Positions 23,021 to 34,850 of a DNA stretch of 64,000 nt are shown here, piece by piece (positions within the stretch are counted from its first letter, which is position 1; each line of letters begins with the position of its first letter). The DNA comes from Chrysoperla carnea. Its lineage: Eukaryota > Arthropoda > Insecta > Neuroptera > Chrysopidae. A program made the translations under genes and the position numbers. Below the pieces are notes generated by a model that saw nothing but the letters and a program-made list of their open reading frames with translations, was not told the origin of the DNA and made no database searches. Where the stretch lies: contig NC_058339.1 in assembly GCF_905475395.1 (NCBI RefSeq), positions 50,787,172 through 50,851,171 of the forward strand, in the 5' to 3' direction.

Positions 23021-25875
23021 GATTTATCGTTATGAATATGTCAGTGTATTATTGTAGTAAATTCTTGTTCGTTTTCGATTTTGTATCATTAAATTGTCTC
23101 AAAATATCAAACATTTGTTATAAAATGACAATCGGATAACATAAGTATTTTTAAACCGCCAATCACATTTTCAAAAACATGTAATAATTTTAAAATAATC
23201 GACTTGTATTATTTAATTAAACAAATCTTAGTTACTCTTGATTACTAATTGTAAAAATAATTTTTTATAATCAGTAAATAATTGAAGTCAATTAAGTAAC
23301 TTTAATCAAAAATTTTGTATGAGGAATTATTAGTGTAATTTTTTTTTGCCAAAACTGGCATTTTAGTTTCGGTTTATGGAACGCAATCGATGACTATTCT
23401 TGTATATAGTAATCAATAATTGATTAAAATAGTCAATAAAAGAGATGTGAATTTTTTTTTAAATATTTATAAAAAAAACCTTCTAAGGCCTAAAATGAAA
23501 ATAATTTTCATTTTAAAGTAATATTTTTGATCTCAGAACTTCTAGTATTTGAGCAGTAAGATGACACTGAAATATAATATAAAAACAAAGGGGCATTAAA
23601 AGTCTCAAAATTATTTAAATATTTAATGTACCTTCAATTAATGTCCCCCCAAAAATGATTTTTTTAATAAAGTGATATATGTACTAAAAATATTTTATTG
23701 CTCTTCACGCAAACTCAAATATTGCATTTGTATGTGTTTAAATTAATATTAGAACTTACAAAAAGGAATCAATTGAACTGATATTAATTTTTTTATTGTA
23801 ATGTATAAGTTTATGACCTCTGCTATACGTGTGAACTTTATTTTTCAACCTTAATTTTTGGACATGTAAACAAAATTGTTGAAAATCTGGTTGGCCTAGA
23901 GCCAGTCATAGTATTTGACAGTTATTTCTAAACGGCTGGAATTTGAAAGACTGTTTCGTATCTAACAACTTTTTCCTCTATGACAATTTTCATAGCCGGG
24001 GACTATTTTTGAGGACCCGGAATTTTAATTACGAGGCAAGGTTAAAATTGATGAATATTCAATAACTTGGCCTAACACTCGAAAAAATGAGATATCCGTT
24101 GTCCAACACCTTAAAATTAGTTTTCAAGGTGACAGGTATTCTGCTTCACTGAGTGCCGGACAAAATGATTTTTGAATTTTGTTTTCAATGAATTTCGCGC
24201 AATTAAATATTTTGTAGAGGAAAAAGTTGATACACACAATTTTGACAGCAGTGTCTCAAATATTTAGTGTTTTGAAATGGCTGCCAAATTCTACGCCTGA
24301 TCCTATACCTATGGTTATAATAGTCACTTGATAGATCTTAGAAGTAAAATTTTGTTTGCTTAGAAGTATTTCTAAAATATATATTTTCATATTTACAAAC
24401 AAATTTGTATGCGTTGTAAAAAATAATAACTTTCTTTTATGTAAACAAAAACAAAAAAACAAACAAATGGAAATTTTTTGATTAGTACAATTGTGTGGTG
24501 TGTTTTTTAGATCTCTCCTAAATGTGTAGATTTTTTTAAAAATAAATAAAAAATTTTTATATTTACTTATCGACTATTTTTTAATTTTTTTCTTTTAAGA
24601 ATCTCTCTCAATAAATTTCCGAAACTCGAATTTTTGTGATGAGTTGCATTTTTTTTACGTGTAAAGTATTGTTTAAAATTTCTAAATTTATTGACGGAAA
24701 ACATAGGATTGTTAATTTTGTTTTGGATGTCTAAAAAATCCTTATTTCGATCTCAGTATAAAGAATGATACATTCTACAAGGAATAAACAATAATTAATT
24801 TTGTTGATCGTTTTAAGATAGAATAATTGCTTCTGTGGATTTTTATTCATTGTGTTATTAGTTGCAATGTTTATAGTGATTTTAATAGTTATATAATATA
24901 AATAATACTGATTTTTATCAATGAATAAAATTGATTTATGATATTAAATTTATTTATTTATTTATTTTTACTTTAACAGATAGTGTGAATGCAAAATAAT
25001 TTATCAGACCTTAATACAGATTGAATCCATAGTATGATCAATTAAGGTAGAATAGTTACTAATCTATACAGCGTGACCCCAGATATCTATAAAATAGCTT
25101 CAGCAATTCTAAATCAAAATTACATCCAAAAATTTACTTTGTGGACGCTGCCAAGATTACCGAACCAATACCGAAAAATTGGTCGCAATGCACCTCTAAA
25201 ACATTACCTCCAAATAAGAACTCTTTATATTAATAGAAAGGTCCTCCTCATCAAAGTTTTCCATTTAACCTCAGTCTCATATAAAAATTTGTATCTTCTT
25301 GTCATTAATTGGATGTATAGCAAATCTTAACACATATTTTTATAGAAAATTGAATGCTCCACAAAAGAGATCGCTAAAACTTTTTCCATTAATCTAACCA
25401 TTTTAAAGACATTGAATAATAGACATTGAAGAACTAAGGAAAATTATTTTTCTTCTTAATTTTATAACTCGCTAATTAATAAAAGTCATAAAATGAAAAA
25501 TGCATATTTTTGACCAAAGTTCAAACTTTTTCTGTGTATAATAATGGGGTGAAAATTCAATAAAACTAAAATTTCTGGAATAAAGCCTCTTTTTAGTTAT
25601 TGAATTGATGAAAATTGAATTCTCTATTTGGTGCATTAATTTCTTACTGTCCTAGATGACGGTATCTTCATAATCTTTGTATCATATGATAGTTAAAAAA
25701 AAAACCTAGATATATTTAAGAAGATTTATCCCCGGTAATGTAGCCCAGAGAAGTATTCGTGAACTTATAAAGTCTAGATGTTGTATTTCCTCTTACAATT
25801 TTCAGATTTATTGGTGTATTTGGTGAGAAATCAACACAGTACTGATTCCTGAGAAATAATTCCACTAAATCATGT
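23021..25875. other. intergenic, no gene seen
   Basis: 23870-24240 is slightly GC-richer, with short motifs repeated once or twice but no frame. The 85-codon frame at 25073-25330 resembles nothing known to me. Confidence 0.4.
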
Positions 25876-25879
25876 ACAC

Positions 25880-25970
25880 TCTAAGTGATATTACTATAAT
25901 TCACATATAATGTTATAGAAATATCACTTAGAATGGTAAAACACGTGCATTTTTTGTGACACAGAGGTAC
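25880..25970. mobile_element. partial MITE related to the copy upstream of troponin C
   Basis: A 20-bp stem with one mismatch (TCTAAGTGATATTACTATAA at 25880-25899 against 25913-25932, 13-nt loop) is followed by GAATGGTAAAACACGTGC and ATTTTTTGTGACACAGAGGT. These match the arm of the 44881-44998 element (ATTCTAAG... GAGCATTTTTTGTGACATTG). The left arm beyond the stem is not conserved. Confidence 0.55.
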
Positions 25971-27077
25971 GAGTTAAAAATTTAGTAACTTAGTACAGCG
26001 AATAAAATAAATAGGTTTAAATAAATATTTCTCTTTAAATAGATGTGTTAATATCTTAAAATAATATTGAAATATTGAGTACTTTAAGAATTTTATTTTT
26101 AAAGGATTGGAGCATATAAAAAAAATGGCTTAAACCTCGGAACTTAGTAATTTAAGCTTGTCTCCAAGCGATTTATGTATTATTTGATGAGAACATCTAG
26201 TACAAAATAATTACCTACGGCTATATTAATGAAAAAGTTCAACCTCAGACGTAAACGGATAGGATGTTTGCTATTATAATCTGATTAAAATATAGAAAAC
26301 AAGAAATCTAAAATCCTATGTGTTTTGGTTTCATTATGGGCTAATTTGAACGTAATAGGGAATATACATGTTTTTTTTTTTTTTTTTTTTTTTTTAATTC
26401 ATTTTTTACACCATTATACCAAAGTAAAAAATATAAATACTGCTTAAAAATGCTGTATTTAAGTGTAAAAAAATATTTAAAATACATTATAATTTTGAGA
26501 TATTTAAACTCAGTTTTTTTGGCGCTCTCTGTTGATGACGTATAAGTAGGTGATCTGTCAATTGGTGTCAGTTCAATGTATAATTTACACTTTAAAAAAA
26601 TGAATTTACAACACAGAATTTACTCTGGTTATTATTAAGTTTTCTAATAAAAAGCCGTAGAATAGTATCATTTAATGAAATACCATATAAAATGTAAGTA
26701 ATTAATATCATACAGTATGTCAACAAATTTGACAAGCCCGTACTATGATCTCACGTCCATATTGAATTATGGGTTAATTCGAACATAATTATTAAGCCAT
26801 TTACAGCCGTAAAGCGAAAAATAAGTGAGTATATTGCCCTCTATATATAAATAGAAGTTAGTTGAAGTTCTAAAAACAGATATCTATTTAAAACAAATGA
26901 AATGTGTGCATTGACATTTGTACGCACAAGTATTGCCCCCTACAATGATTCTAGGTACTTGTAATGTCAAACCCAATCTAAACAGGTGCTGTTGAAGAAG
27001 AGTGAAAAATGAAATTATAAATTTTCAAATAAAATATAATTGAAATTGTTTTGAATGCATAAAAGTATACGATCACC
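25971..27077. other. upstream region of the SPIN90-like gene
   Basis: Contains a 25-base T-run at 26371-26395 and GC-richer stretches at 26517-26575 and 26735-26760. No TATA box or initiator can be picked with confidence, and the transcription start is not located. Confidence 0.35.
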
Positions 27078-27102
27078 ATGTCGGACAACAGGATTGAATT
27101 AG
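27078..27102 (+). CDS. NCKIPSD: SPIN90-like exon 1 (start codon, residues 1-9)
   Basis: The 25-nt coding exon carries ATG and eight codons plus one base, then donor GTAAGAAT. It joins in phase to the acceptor at 27188-27189. It could instead be 5' UTR if translation begins at the methionine just before the SH3 domain in exon 2. Confidence 0.7.
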
Positions 27103-30100
27103 GTAAGAATATCATTCATAAACAACAAACTGGTTTGATGTAATTCATACTTTTTTTTTTTTTTTAAATGAATACTTTCACTTTTAAAGGAAATTTGGAT
27201 ATGTTACGCGCTTTATATGATTTTAATGCCTCATTTGCCAAAACATTAAGTTTTCGTGAAAATGATCATTTTATATTACATCAAACATCAACCAAGCAAC
27301 GAAATTGGTGGCAAGTGGTAAATGAGAGTGGCCAGATGGGTTTCGTACCCTCAAATTATGTAACAACAATTAAAGTAACACCACAATTTCTAATTCAATT
27401 CATTGATAATTGTATTGATTCATTACATAAAACTAGTGGTAAAACTGGCTTGTCTGCTGATAAACAAGAATTAATATTGCGGTTAAGTGATAAAAAACGA
27501 CAAGCCGAATTATCAAACCATAAAAAAGGTGTTGCTCCAAAGCCTCCGGATCATTTTAACGATACATCAGTTTCAGAGGTGGCTAAGCCTCTTCATAAAA
27601 AAGTAGATCATGAATCATCCAATTCACGAAGAAGCCCCGGGTATTCACCATCCGCAGCAGCCGGAGATGGTATTAATAATATACCTGGAGTTAATATGCA
27701 TAAAAATGAATTGTACGAAGAACCTATTAAGCAACATCATAAAAAAGATCGCAAGCATACTGGACGGGTAATTAGTATTTGTTTTTATATACATTACTGA
27801 TCGACGATTTGTACGCCTAAAAATCTAGATTTATAAGATTTATTAATTTAAAGAAAGGCAGGAAACAAAATTATTGAAATTTAAACTTATAACAGTGTTT
27901 TTCGTATTCCACCATGTTGCCTGTCCGTGTGCCATAGCCTAAGAAGTAGTATTTAAAAAATTACCTATCACAAGCGCGGATTTTTCAAATTCAAAAATAA
28001 TTTTTTTTCACCAATGATTTTAAGCCTCGAAAACAATCATTTTTCAGTCAAACGGTCAGTTGTAGCTGAAAACTGTCAACTGAAAACAAAACCATGATAA
28101 AAATCCATTTATGTTTAAACGGATCTAAAAATTGTAAAAAAAAAACTTTCTAAGCCAAAAATCAAAATTTTTGTATTTGTGTCCAAATAATTTTTGAAAT
28201 TGACTAAAGACAACAAAAATATTTTAGAAAAACTTTGATGTAGCCTTTACCGATTAAGTAAACTAGCCCGTCTCTTAGAATATTAATAAGTTTATTAAAT
28301 AAAGCATTTAGATTAGATAATCTGCGGTTACAGTTATATAAGTTTAAACATCCTGTTTACTTATGAACATTATTAAAAAATGTATTATTATAGACTCAAC
28401 GCATGAAACGTAGAATTCAAATTTCTAACGATTTTTTCCCTGCTGTATTAAGTTTGGAATTCTCAAAAAGGTGATAAATCAGCTCAACCCTTCTTGTAAA
28501 CGATCAATTGGTGTTCGCTGATTTCTCACTAATTTTGTTATATTTTTTTAAATTTTGTAACAATATTTCAATCTGTTTTATATTAGGGGAGTACTTCTCC
28601 TTCAGAAACTAAAGTGTTGTCAGATACAAGTATTAGTCCAAATTCTCAAAAAAATCGTTGCATTACAAGTCCAAGACAAGAAAATTTAAGAAAATTATCA
28701 TTATTTGATGTCGAGCAAAAACCTGTTTATGAATTAGTGGAAACAGTCAGGAGAAACACTCAATTAAGTCATGAATTGTCCCGTGTTGCTGTGGTAACCG
28801 TAATTGAAGGTATAGACAAATATTTGAATTTTTTTGTAAAGCCAAAAGGAAGACAAAAATTGATATCTTGCAAAATAACTCTTGAATACTGTATCAAAGG
28901 ATGACATTAAGTTTGTGAATCTAAATTGGCTGTAGTAGAAGAGCTGTTAAACATTTTTGGATAGATATTTGAGGCTTCATGAAAATTGGCTAAATATTTC
29001 TTTTGTAATAAATATAAAATCGAACATTTGGTTGTAAAATCATGAAATGAGCCAATTTTACTACTTAATTTAGAGTATATAATAAATAATAATAATTTAG
29101 TATCTAAACAAATAAATTTCTAGGAGATATAGAATATCGCCAGGTGGTATTTGATGCTAAAATCTACCACTAGCTTGGTGCTAAAAATCTATCCAATTCA
29201 TGAACTCTCTATTTTTAAATGTTTCATTTTCCTTCACAAAATCTCATCCAAGTTTGAAGATACCAATTTTGTCACTAATTAGGATAATTTTTGATGTAAT
29301 AAACTATATTTACGAAATTTAAAAATTTTATTAAGGTTTACAAGAAATTCTACCTTCAAATTTTGAGCGTTATTTTAAAACAATTTTAACGCATTTAGAA
29401 GGTAGCTTAAATGCATCAGAGCCGTTGTTAAATCAAACGCATGATGCTACTCGTTTAAAAGTAATATTTAATGAATTAACATCGTGTAAAGAAGATTCTC
29501 AGCAACGTAGTTGGATGTTACATGAAGATGAAATGGTCATTATGGACTACATTCATGAACTAATATCAATTTTGGTAAGTTTTAATATAAGTAAATCTCT
29601 AGAGCCCAGAGATGGTGAACCAATGACACCATGAAATATTATATTACGAACGAACACAAGTGGCCTTATTAAGCATTTCCTTAGAAAAAGTGGCACGTTG
29701 ATATATAATGGATCACCACCCCTGCTCTAGGAAATTGACAAAGAGGAAAACATACAAAGTTTTTAAGGTGATTGTAAACCTACAGTATTGTAAAAAAGAT
29801 TTGGTTTATTGCACGGTACATATATATAAACCAAACAAACACATGCTTTCTAATCAAGTAATGAGTTATTTTTTGATTTACAATACCACGCAACTACAAA
29901 AATAAATAATATATTTGTGTGCAAGTGATGCTTATAAATTTGATAATATAGATATCGCTCTTCAATCATCAATACTATAACTATAGTCGTCTCTATTCAT
30001 CAAATGATTAACTCATAATTAAATTAAAATTTTGTTTTTATATTATCGGCAACATTGTATTTTTATGGTATTATTATAAACTATAAGATTGGCTACAATA

Positions 30101-32392
30101 TTTTAGATAGTTTTTTATAACACTCTCTAGATTTTTTTGATATAGAAATATCCAATTGAAAAGAATAACCTGTATGATTCATCATTTTGTCAGCCAACTT
30201 TGAACGATAAAATAATAATAAAAAGCCCGGTGACCTAGGAATTTTTTGTGATTTTTGGAAACTTTGTTAATCAAAAAATGTATTTTTTATAAATTTTTAT
30301 TGAAATAGTATTATCCAATCCTTGCATATTTCCTTAAGACGATATTTTTACATGGACAATGGCTTGCCTCGTCGAAATAAATTAATATTATCAAACAAGT
30401 ATTCAGTTTCTCAGTTTTGAAAAAATAAATGTATTTTTAATTATCGACTAAACCATATTAAACTCTAGAAATAAACTGCGCACCGAAATATTGCTTGGAT
30501 TTTTTTCACATTAGCTTTGGCAAAAATCATTAGGTTTTTGATTCAAGTTCTTAGTGTAGAGTAATTATTATTTATAAATATGTTTTAGAGTAATGCAGAT
30601 GCAAATATTTCAAGACATGTAATGTCTCAAGATCAATACAGTGGAGTTACAAATTTAATTCAGTATTATCAAATGGAAGTACGTTGGTCGATTCGACAAT
30701 TACTGTTACAAGCGTTTGGTGTAATGTGTAGTTTAGATCGAATTGTAGTCAATATTATGCTAAATTCTGTTTTACCCGTAGAATTAGCCAGGTAATTGTT
30801 TTGAATTTTTTGTCAATTTAAATTTTAAGGTCAATTAAACTGATACAACTTACATCCTGCAACGCGTTAAAAGAAGCGTTGGGCAGATACTACAACTTCT
30901 GTGACTGTGGATACCACTGTAGAATGTTTCGGTAGGTTGAAGGATGTAAGTTGTGTTGCCTTAGCAACGCACATTGCTTTTGTTCACTTGCTACTTGGAG
31001 AACCCCAAATCTACGACAACAGAAAACTTTACATCTGCTTTTTTGGTTATTGACAGGGCCGGATTTACACAAAGCGCAATCCTTGGGCAATGCGCAGAGT
31101 TTCTTCAGCTAGTTCTGATACAATAAAATACATAAGAAATTTGAACTGAAGAGAAAAATTCTACGCAAATATTTTTTATCGATGCTATATACCCAACACA
31201 TAAATCTAGGCCTGGTTATTTGTATAACCAAGTTAGGCTGATAATTTTTCAACTATAACACCTCGAACTGTGGTCAATAATTTGAAGAAACTCTGTCATT
31301 AAATTTGGTCAGGATAATTTCTTTATTAACTTTATTAAATAATGATATTTTGTTATTTCAGGGATATGAAAACAAACTCACGAAATATGCAACGGCTTAA
31401 TTATTCATCTCTATTGTTAACAATGATTTGTTCGATGGGTGAAAAAATGCCAATAACACATTTAGAACATTTCGATTTCGATTTTATGATGTTCTTATAC
31501 ACAATGATTGAAAATCCACCAGATGTTGACGTTGAAGATCAAATACCAGATTTATTTTTAAATCTTATTTTATCTTTTAATTTACAATTTCAAGACGGTG
31601 ATGAAAATATTGTTGTATCAACTGCTTCGAAAGTAGAAGATGCAAAAACATTTACGGAAAAATTACTTTTACTTTTAAATCGTGAAGGTAAAAATTTATT
31701 TTGAAAGCAACACTATAAATCTAAATTAATATTGTTATTATACTTGTAGAGGATCCAGTGCGAATTTTTGACCATGAACCAGCTCCTCCAAATTCTGTAA
31801 TTAAATTATTTATCGATTTATTTAGTAATGTGTTTACCGCAGAATTATTTTATACAAATGATGTCAAGGTGTTAATTGATATAATAGTTAGGCAACTCTC
31901 GGATATTTCACCTGGGGATTCAGTAAGGCCTAAAGAAATATAAATACAGGTGGTTAAAAAATCATTGTACATTTTGTGTCTATATCACCAGAGGGGCGGG
32001 TAATTAAAATTAATTATTAGCTAACTATGAGATATATGAAGCATTCTACTACATTATCTTTATGATATTTCAATATTCTCCTTCAAGATCGAAGACAAAA
32101 TATGTAACAAAAGCCACAAAATATACTCTGATTGTTTGATCGCCCGTGTAACTCATAACTGAAGTTTGTTTATTAATTCTGTTTATCATTCTTTTTTTAG
32201 CGTCGAGCACAATATTTGGAATTATGTAGACGTGTACTACGTAACACAAATTATTCTGATCATTATCATCGACGTGATGATATTTTAAAATGTTTTACTC
32301 GAATATTTTGCGAAGAAACAGAAGTTAGCCAAGAGGACCAAAAATTAGTTAGAAAAATTTCAAATGAATTTCCTGAATATTTTAAAAAATAA
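27078..32392 (+). CDS. NCKIPSD: SPIN90/NCKIPSD-like SH3 protein, complete eight-exon gene
   Basis: Coding exons are 27078-27102, 27190-27767, 28587-28809, 29336-29574, 30589-30791, 31362-31687, 31750-31922 and 32201-32392. All introns are GT-AG and all junctions keep frame, giving 652 residues (human NCKIPSD is about 720). Residues 13-67 form an SH3 domain, with ALYDF at 16-20, a WW pair at 48-49 and GFVPSNYV at 59-66. Residues 68-240 are a polar linker with a short proline patch (APKPP). From about residue 245 the SPIN90/Ldb17 helical domain begins (VRRNTQLSHELSRVAV), continuing through SVLPVELAR, KLLLLLNRE, DPVRIFDHEP and ISPGDS. In characterised family members the C-terminal domain binds Arp2/3 and starts linear actin filaments, while the SH3 domain binds proline-rich partners; here that is inferred by family. 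The start at 27078 (context CACCATGT) is in frame; the alternative is Met13 at 27201, which would begin the protein directly at the SH3 domain. No TATA box is evident. Confidence 0.93.
27190..27767 (+). CDS. NCKIPSD: SPIN90-like exon 2 (SH3 domain and linker)
   Basis: Acceptor TTTTAAAG after a T-tract; donor CGG|GTAATT. It encodes residues 9-201: the whole SH3 domain followed by a charged linker. The open frame runs past the donor to a stop at 27798, so intron retention would give a short SH3-only protein of about 212 residues. Confidence 0.92.
28587..28809 (+). CDS. NCKIPSD: SPIN90-like exon 3 (linker end, start of helical domain)
   Basis: Acceptor TATATTAG, donor GAAG|GTATAG. It encodes a Ser-rich segment and then the highly conserved VRRNTQLSHELSRV block of the family, residues 202-276. 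Confidence 0.92.
29336..29574 (+). CDS. NCKIPSD: SPIN90-like exon 4
   Basis: Acceptor TTATTAAG, donor TTG|GTAAGT. It encodes residues 276-355, including QQRSWMLHEDE, a block also seen in vertebrate NCKIPSD (QQRSWALYEDE). Confidence 0.92.
30589..30791 (+). CDS. NCKIPSD: SPIN90-like exon 5
   Basis: Acceptor GTTTTAG, donor CCAG|GTAATT. It encodes residues 356-423, with YYQMEVRWSIRQLLLQAFG and SVLPVELA, the core of the helical domain. This exon has no ORF long enough to stand out by itself and was found by homology to the family. Confidence 0.9.
30870..31110. repeat. probable repeat insertion inside intron 5
   Basis: This part of the intron is much richer in G+C than the rest and includes CAGGGCCGGATTTACACAAA near 31058, reminiscent of hAT-type transposon termini. 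The - strand frame here (30890-31090) is Cys-rich but unrecognised. A weakly similar end occurs near 46195-46250. Confidence 0.3.
31362..31687 (+). CDS. NCKIPSD: SPIN90-like exon 6
   Basis: Acceptor TTATTTCAG, donor GAAG|GTAAAA. It encodes residues 423-532 (ICSMGEKMPITHLEHF, then EKLLLLLNRE), matching the central part of the family domain. Confidence 0.92.
31750..31922 (+). CDS. NCKIPSD: SPIN90-like exon 7
   Basis: Follows a very short 62-nt intron. It encodes residues 532-589 with DPVRIFDHEPAPPNSVIK and ending SPGDS; donor TCA|GTAAGG. Reading through the donor meets a stop within seven codons. Confidence 0.9.
32201..32392 (+). CDS. NCKIPSD: SPIN90-like exon 8 (C-terminus, stop)
   Basis: Acceptor TTTTTTTAG. 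It encodes residues 590-652, begins RRAQYLELC, includes HYHRRDDILKCF and ends NEFPEYFKK with TAA at 32390-32392. Possible poly(A) signals downstream are ATTAAA at 32530-32535 and AATAAA at 33561-33566; which is used cannot be told. Confidence 0.9.
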   Translation, partial: RRAQYLELCRRVLRNTNYSDHYHRRDDILKCFTRIFCEETEVSQEDQKLVRKISNEFPEYFKK

Positions 32393-34680
32393 TTTTGATT
32401 TGCCATTTAGTTTTAACAAATATTTCGTTGTTTGTTTTTAAAACAGAACAGAACTAAAAACATGGCTATTTAAAGTGCTCTGTGATTAGCAATGCAAATG
32501 TGTGAAAGGTAATTTATAAATGACAGAAAATTAAAACAAAAGTTGTAAGTAAATATTACAGCAAAATTAATATTAATTTTTAAAAATATATCTCATCGGA
32601 CCCTTTTTTTTTATTATTTTATCGTATACAGAATTTTGCAGTTTTTTTTATGAGAAATGACTTCTAATCAATTGCTATAAAAGTTTTTGTTACACGTTTT
32701 AAATTTTTTAACGGTTTGTAAAAAGGTTTATTAATCGATTTGGACGCACGTTTTGGAATAACACTCTTTAAAAAAAAGTCTTAAATCTCACTCATATAAT
32801 CTTGCGGAGATGTGTAACTTCTTTAGTTTTAAAGTAAATTTGCTGTGCTGTATTTAAACATATAAGTGTGTTTTCATCTTATAATTCTCGATGTTTGTGG
32901 AACATAACTATGTGATTATGTTCGCATATCTTACTCTTTTTAACGTATGATATATTATTGTTCGCTGTATGCTCCTTTCTTAAACGCTTATGTAATTTTT
33001 CCCCGTTGTTGATATTTCTCTATATTGTGACTAAAAATTTTAAATAATACCCTAGCAGCCCTGTACATTAGTGTAACTGTACATCTAATATTACTGTCTC
33101 ACACATATACTAAGAATGAATACACATATACTCCCCTGTATTAAAAATAATTATCTAAATGTAATGGTTTTGAATATTTCTTGAGATTTTGCGTGCTCCA
33201 ACTACCTTAAGGAAACTTCTTTTCTAAAACTAATTAAATTCTTAAAAGAAATTAAATTAACAAAGTGTCAATGGCTTGAATATTTGCGAATATTTTTCCA
33301 AATCCATTTTTCACATAAAAACTGCTGAACTTTGTACACTTTGAATATTAAGATTGTATCGAATATCTTTTTTATCGGATTCTAAATGATTCGTACACAT
33401 AAATTTCACTTTCTATACAATCTTAATTAATATTTTATTATTAGTACTTAATTTTCTTTTATTGAATTGAAACGTTTTGATCTATATTCATATATTCATA
33501 TGGGATCTATATTCAATACTAGGTCGTTTGCAAGTGTTCCAATCTGAAATCTGATTACTAAATAAACACAGATGAAAGCTATTAAAACTTTTAAAATAGT
33601 ATTATTCCAGTCGGTCCTAATAATAGTACAAAATAGTATTCAATTATAATCAGTGAATATTGTAACAACGAATTTTTGAATACAAATATCAATTGTCAAT
33701 ATTAAAGTTTGCAAGGTAAAAGACGTTTCAATATTAGTTTGGTCTTTGGTAAAGTACTATCGTTTTTTTCGAATAGGAGATGGTTTTTAACACTTTGAGC
33801 ATCATGTGCCACCGATGGTTATTTACCATTTCTCTATTTTGGCAGTATGATTATGGGTGGGTACTGTTTTTTGTTTATTAAGCGCTGTGTGCTCACCCGT
33901 GTGCACATTTAATTACCGGCAGGTAAATATAGTGTTCAATAATCCCTTTAAAGTTAAAGGCGGTAAATGGAGCCCGATCATGATTTATTCTTAAATATTT
34001 CGGCTAATAATGAAGTCAGCGATTTTAAACGAAAGTTTTATGTCGAGGGATTGGCCCTCATTATCTGTCGGGGGTTAATATGGTTATGGGTATGATGAAT
34101 AACTCAGCCACTACTTGGTGATTTTTTCCAATGTGTTATATACGTTGTTGGATTTTAGCCCCGTAGATGTTTTTGGAATCGCTAAAGCGCTCAATGTGTT
34201 AAAATTCATATTAATTAATTCTGTATTCGTTAAAATAACAGAATAATAATAAAAATATTAATAAATTTAAAATTAAATATTAGACTCTATGTTTTATTGT
34301 CTGAGGTGGCTATAATTGTTTGATATTTAACAAAATAGTTTTAATATTAAAAGTTAAAAAATTAAACTAGATGAATTAAAAACAAATTTTACTCGAGTCG
34401 TTCAAGATTCTTAATAAATTACAAATTCTCACAAGTTTTTACACCCGTATCGATTCTTACAAGTTTAAATAAGGTATTTGTGTATTTTTTTAATCGATGT
34501 TCCTTTAATTTCAAGAATGGTACTTGCAAAGAGAAATGACAATTCAAATTTTATTAAGTTAAACGAACTATTCAGTAATCGGGAATGGTTTGAGTCGGAA
34601 TCAAAAACAGAGTTTTTCAATTTTTCCTTCTAAATTATTCTGAATTTACGCTCATTTTATCTATACCCTTCTTTTCTTTT
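32393..34680. other. 3' flank of the SPIN90-like gene and intergenic
   Basis: Probably includes the 3' UTR, end unknown. 33770-34200 is GC-richer with no frame and no recognised repeat. Confidence 0.4.
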
Positions 34681-34850
34681 TAACCCTCGACACAAAAACA
34701 GGGGTGTTTTAAGTTTGACTTGTCTATCTGTGTACCTTTCTGTGACATCGTAGCTCCTAAACGGGTGAACCGATTCCAAACTCTTGAACCGATTTTGATT
34801 TTGTTTGATCATTCGTACAAATCACTGTCATAATACATCTAAACTCTAAA
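34680..34850 (+). repeat. dispersed repeat family B, + copy
   Basis: AACCCTCGACACAAAAACAG, GGTGTTTTAAGTTTGACTTG, GACATCGTAGCTCCTAAACG and GGTGAACCGATT in order: a widespread insect repeat of unsettled class. A second copy lies in the opposite orientation at 50870-51075. Confidence 0.6.

Noticed and set aside
25073..25330. An 85-residue gene upstream of SPIN90
   Set aside because: Starts from a GTG, resembles no protein, and has no supporting signals.
27168..27189. Start of the SPIN90-like protein at the ATG at 27168
   Set aside because: This ATG lies within the intron, before the acceptor TTTTAAAG. The spliced reading from 27078, or Met at 27201, is better supported.
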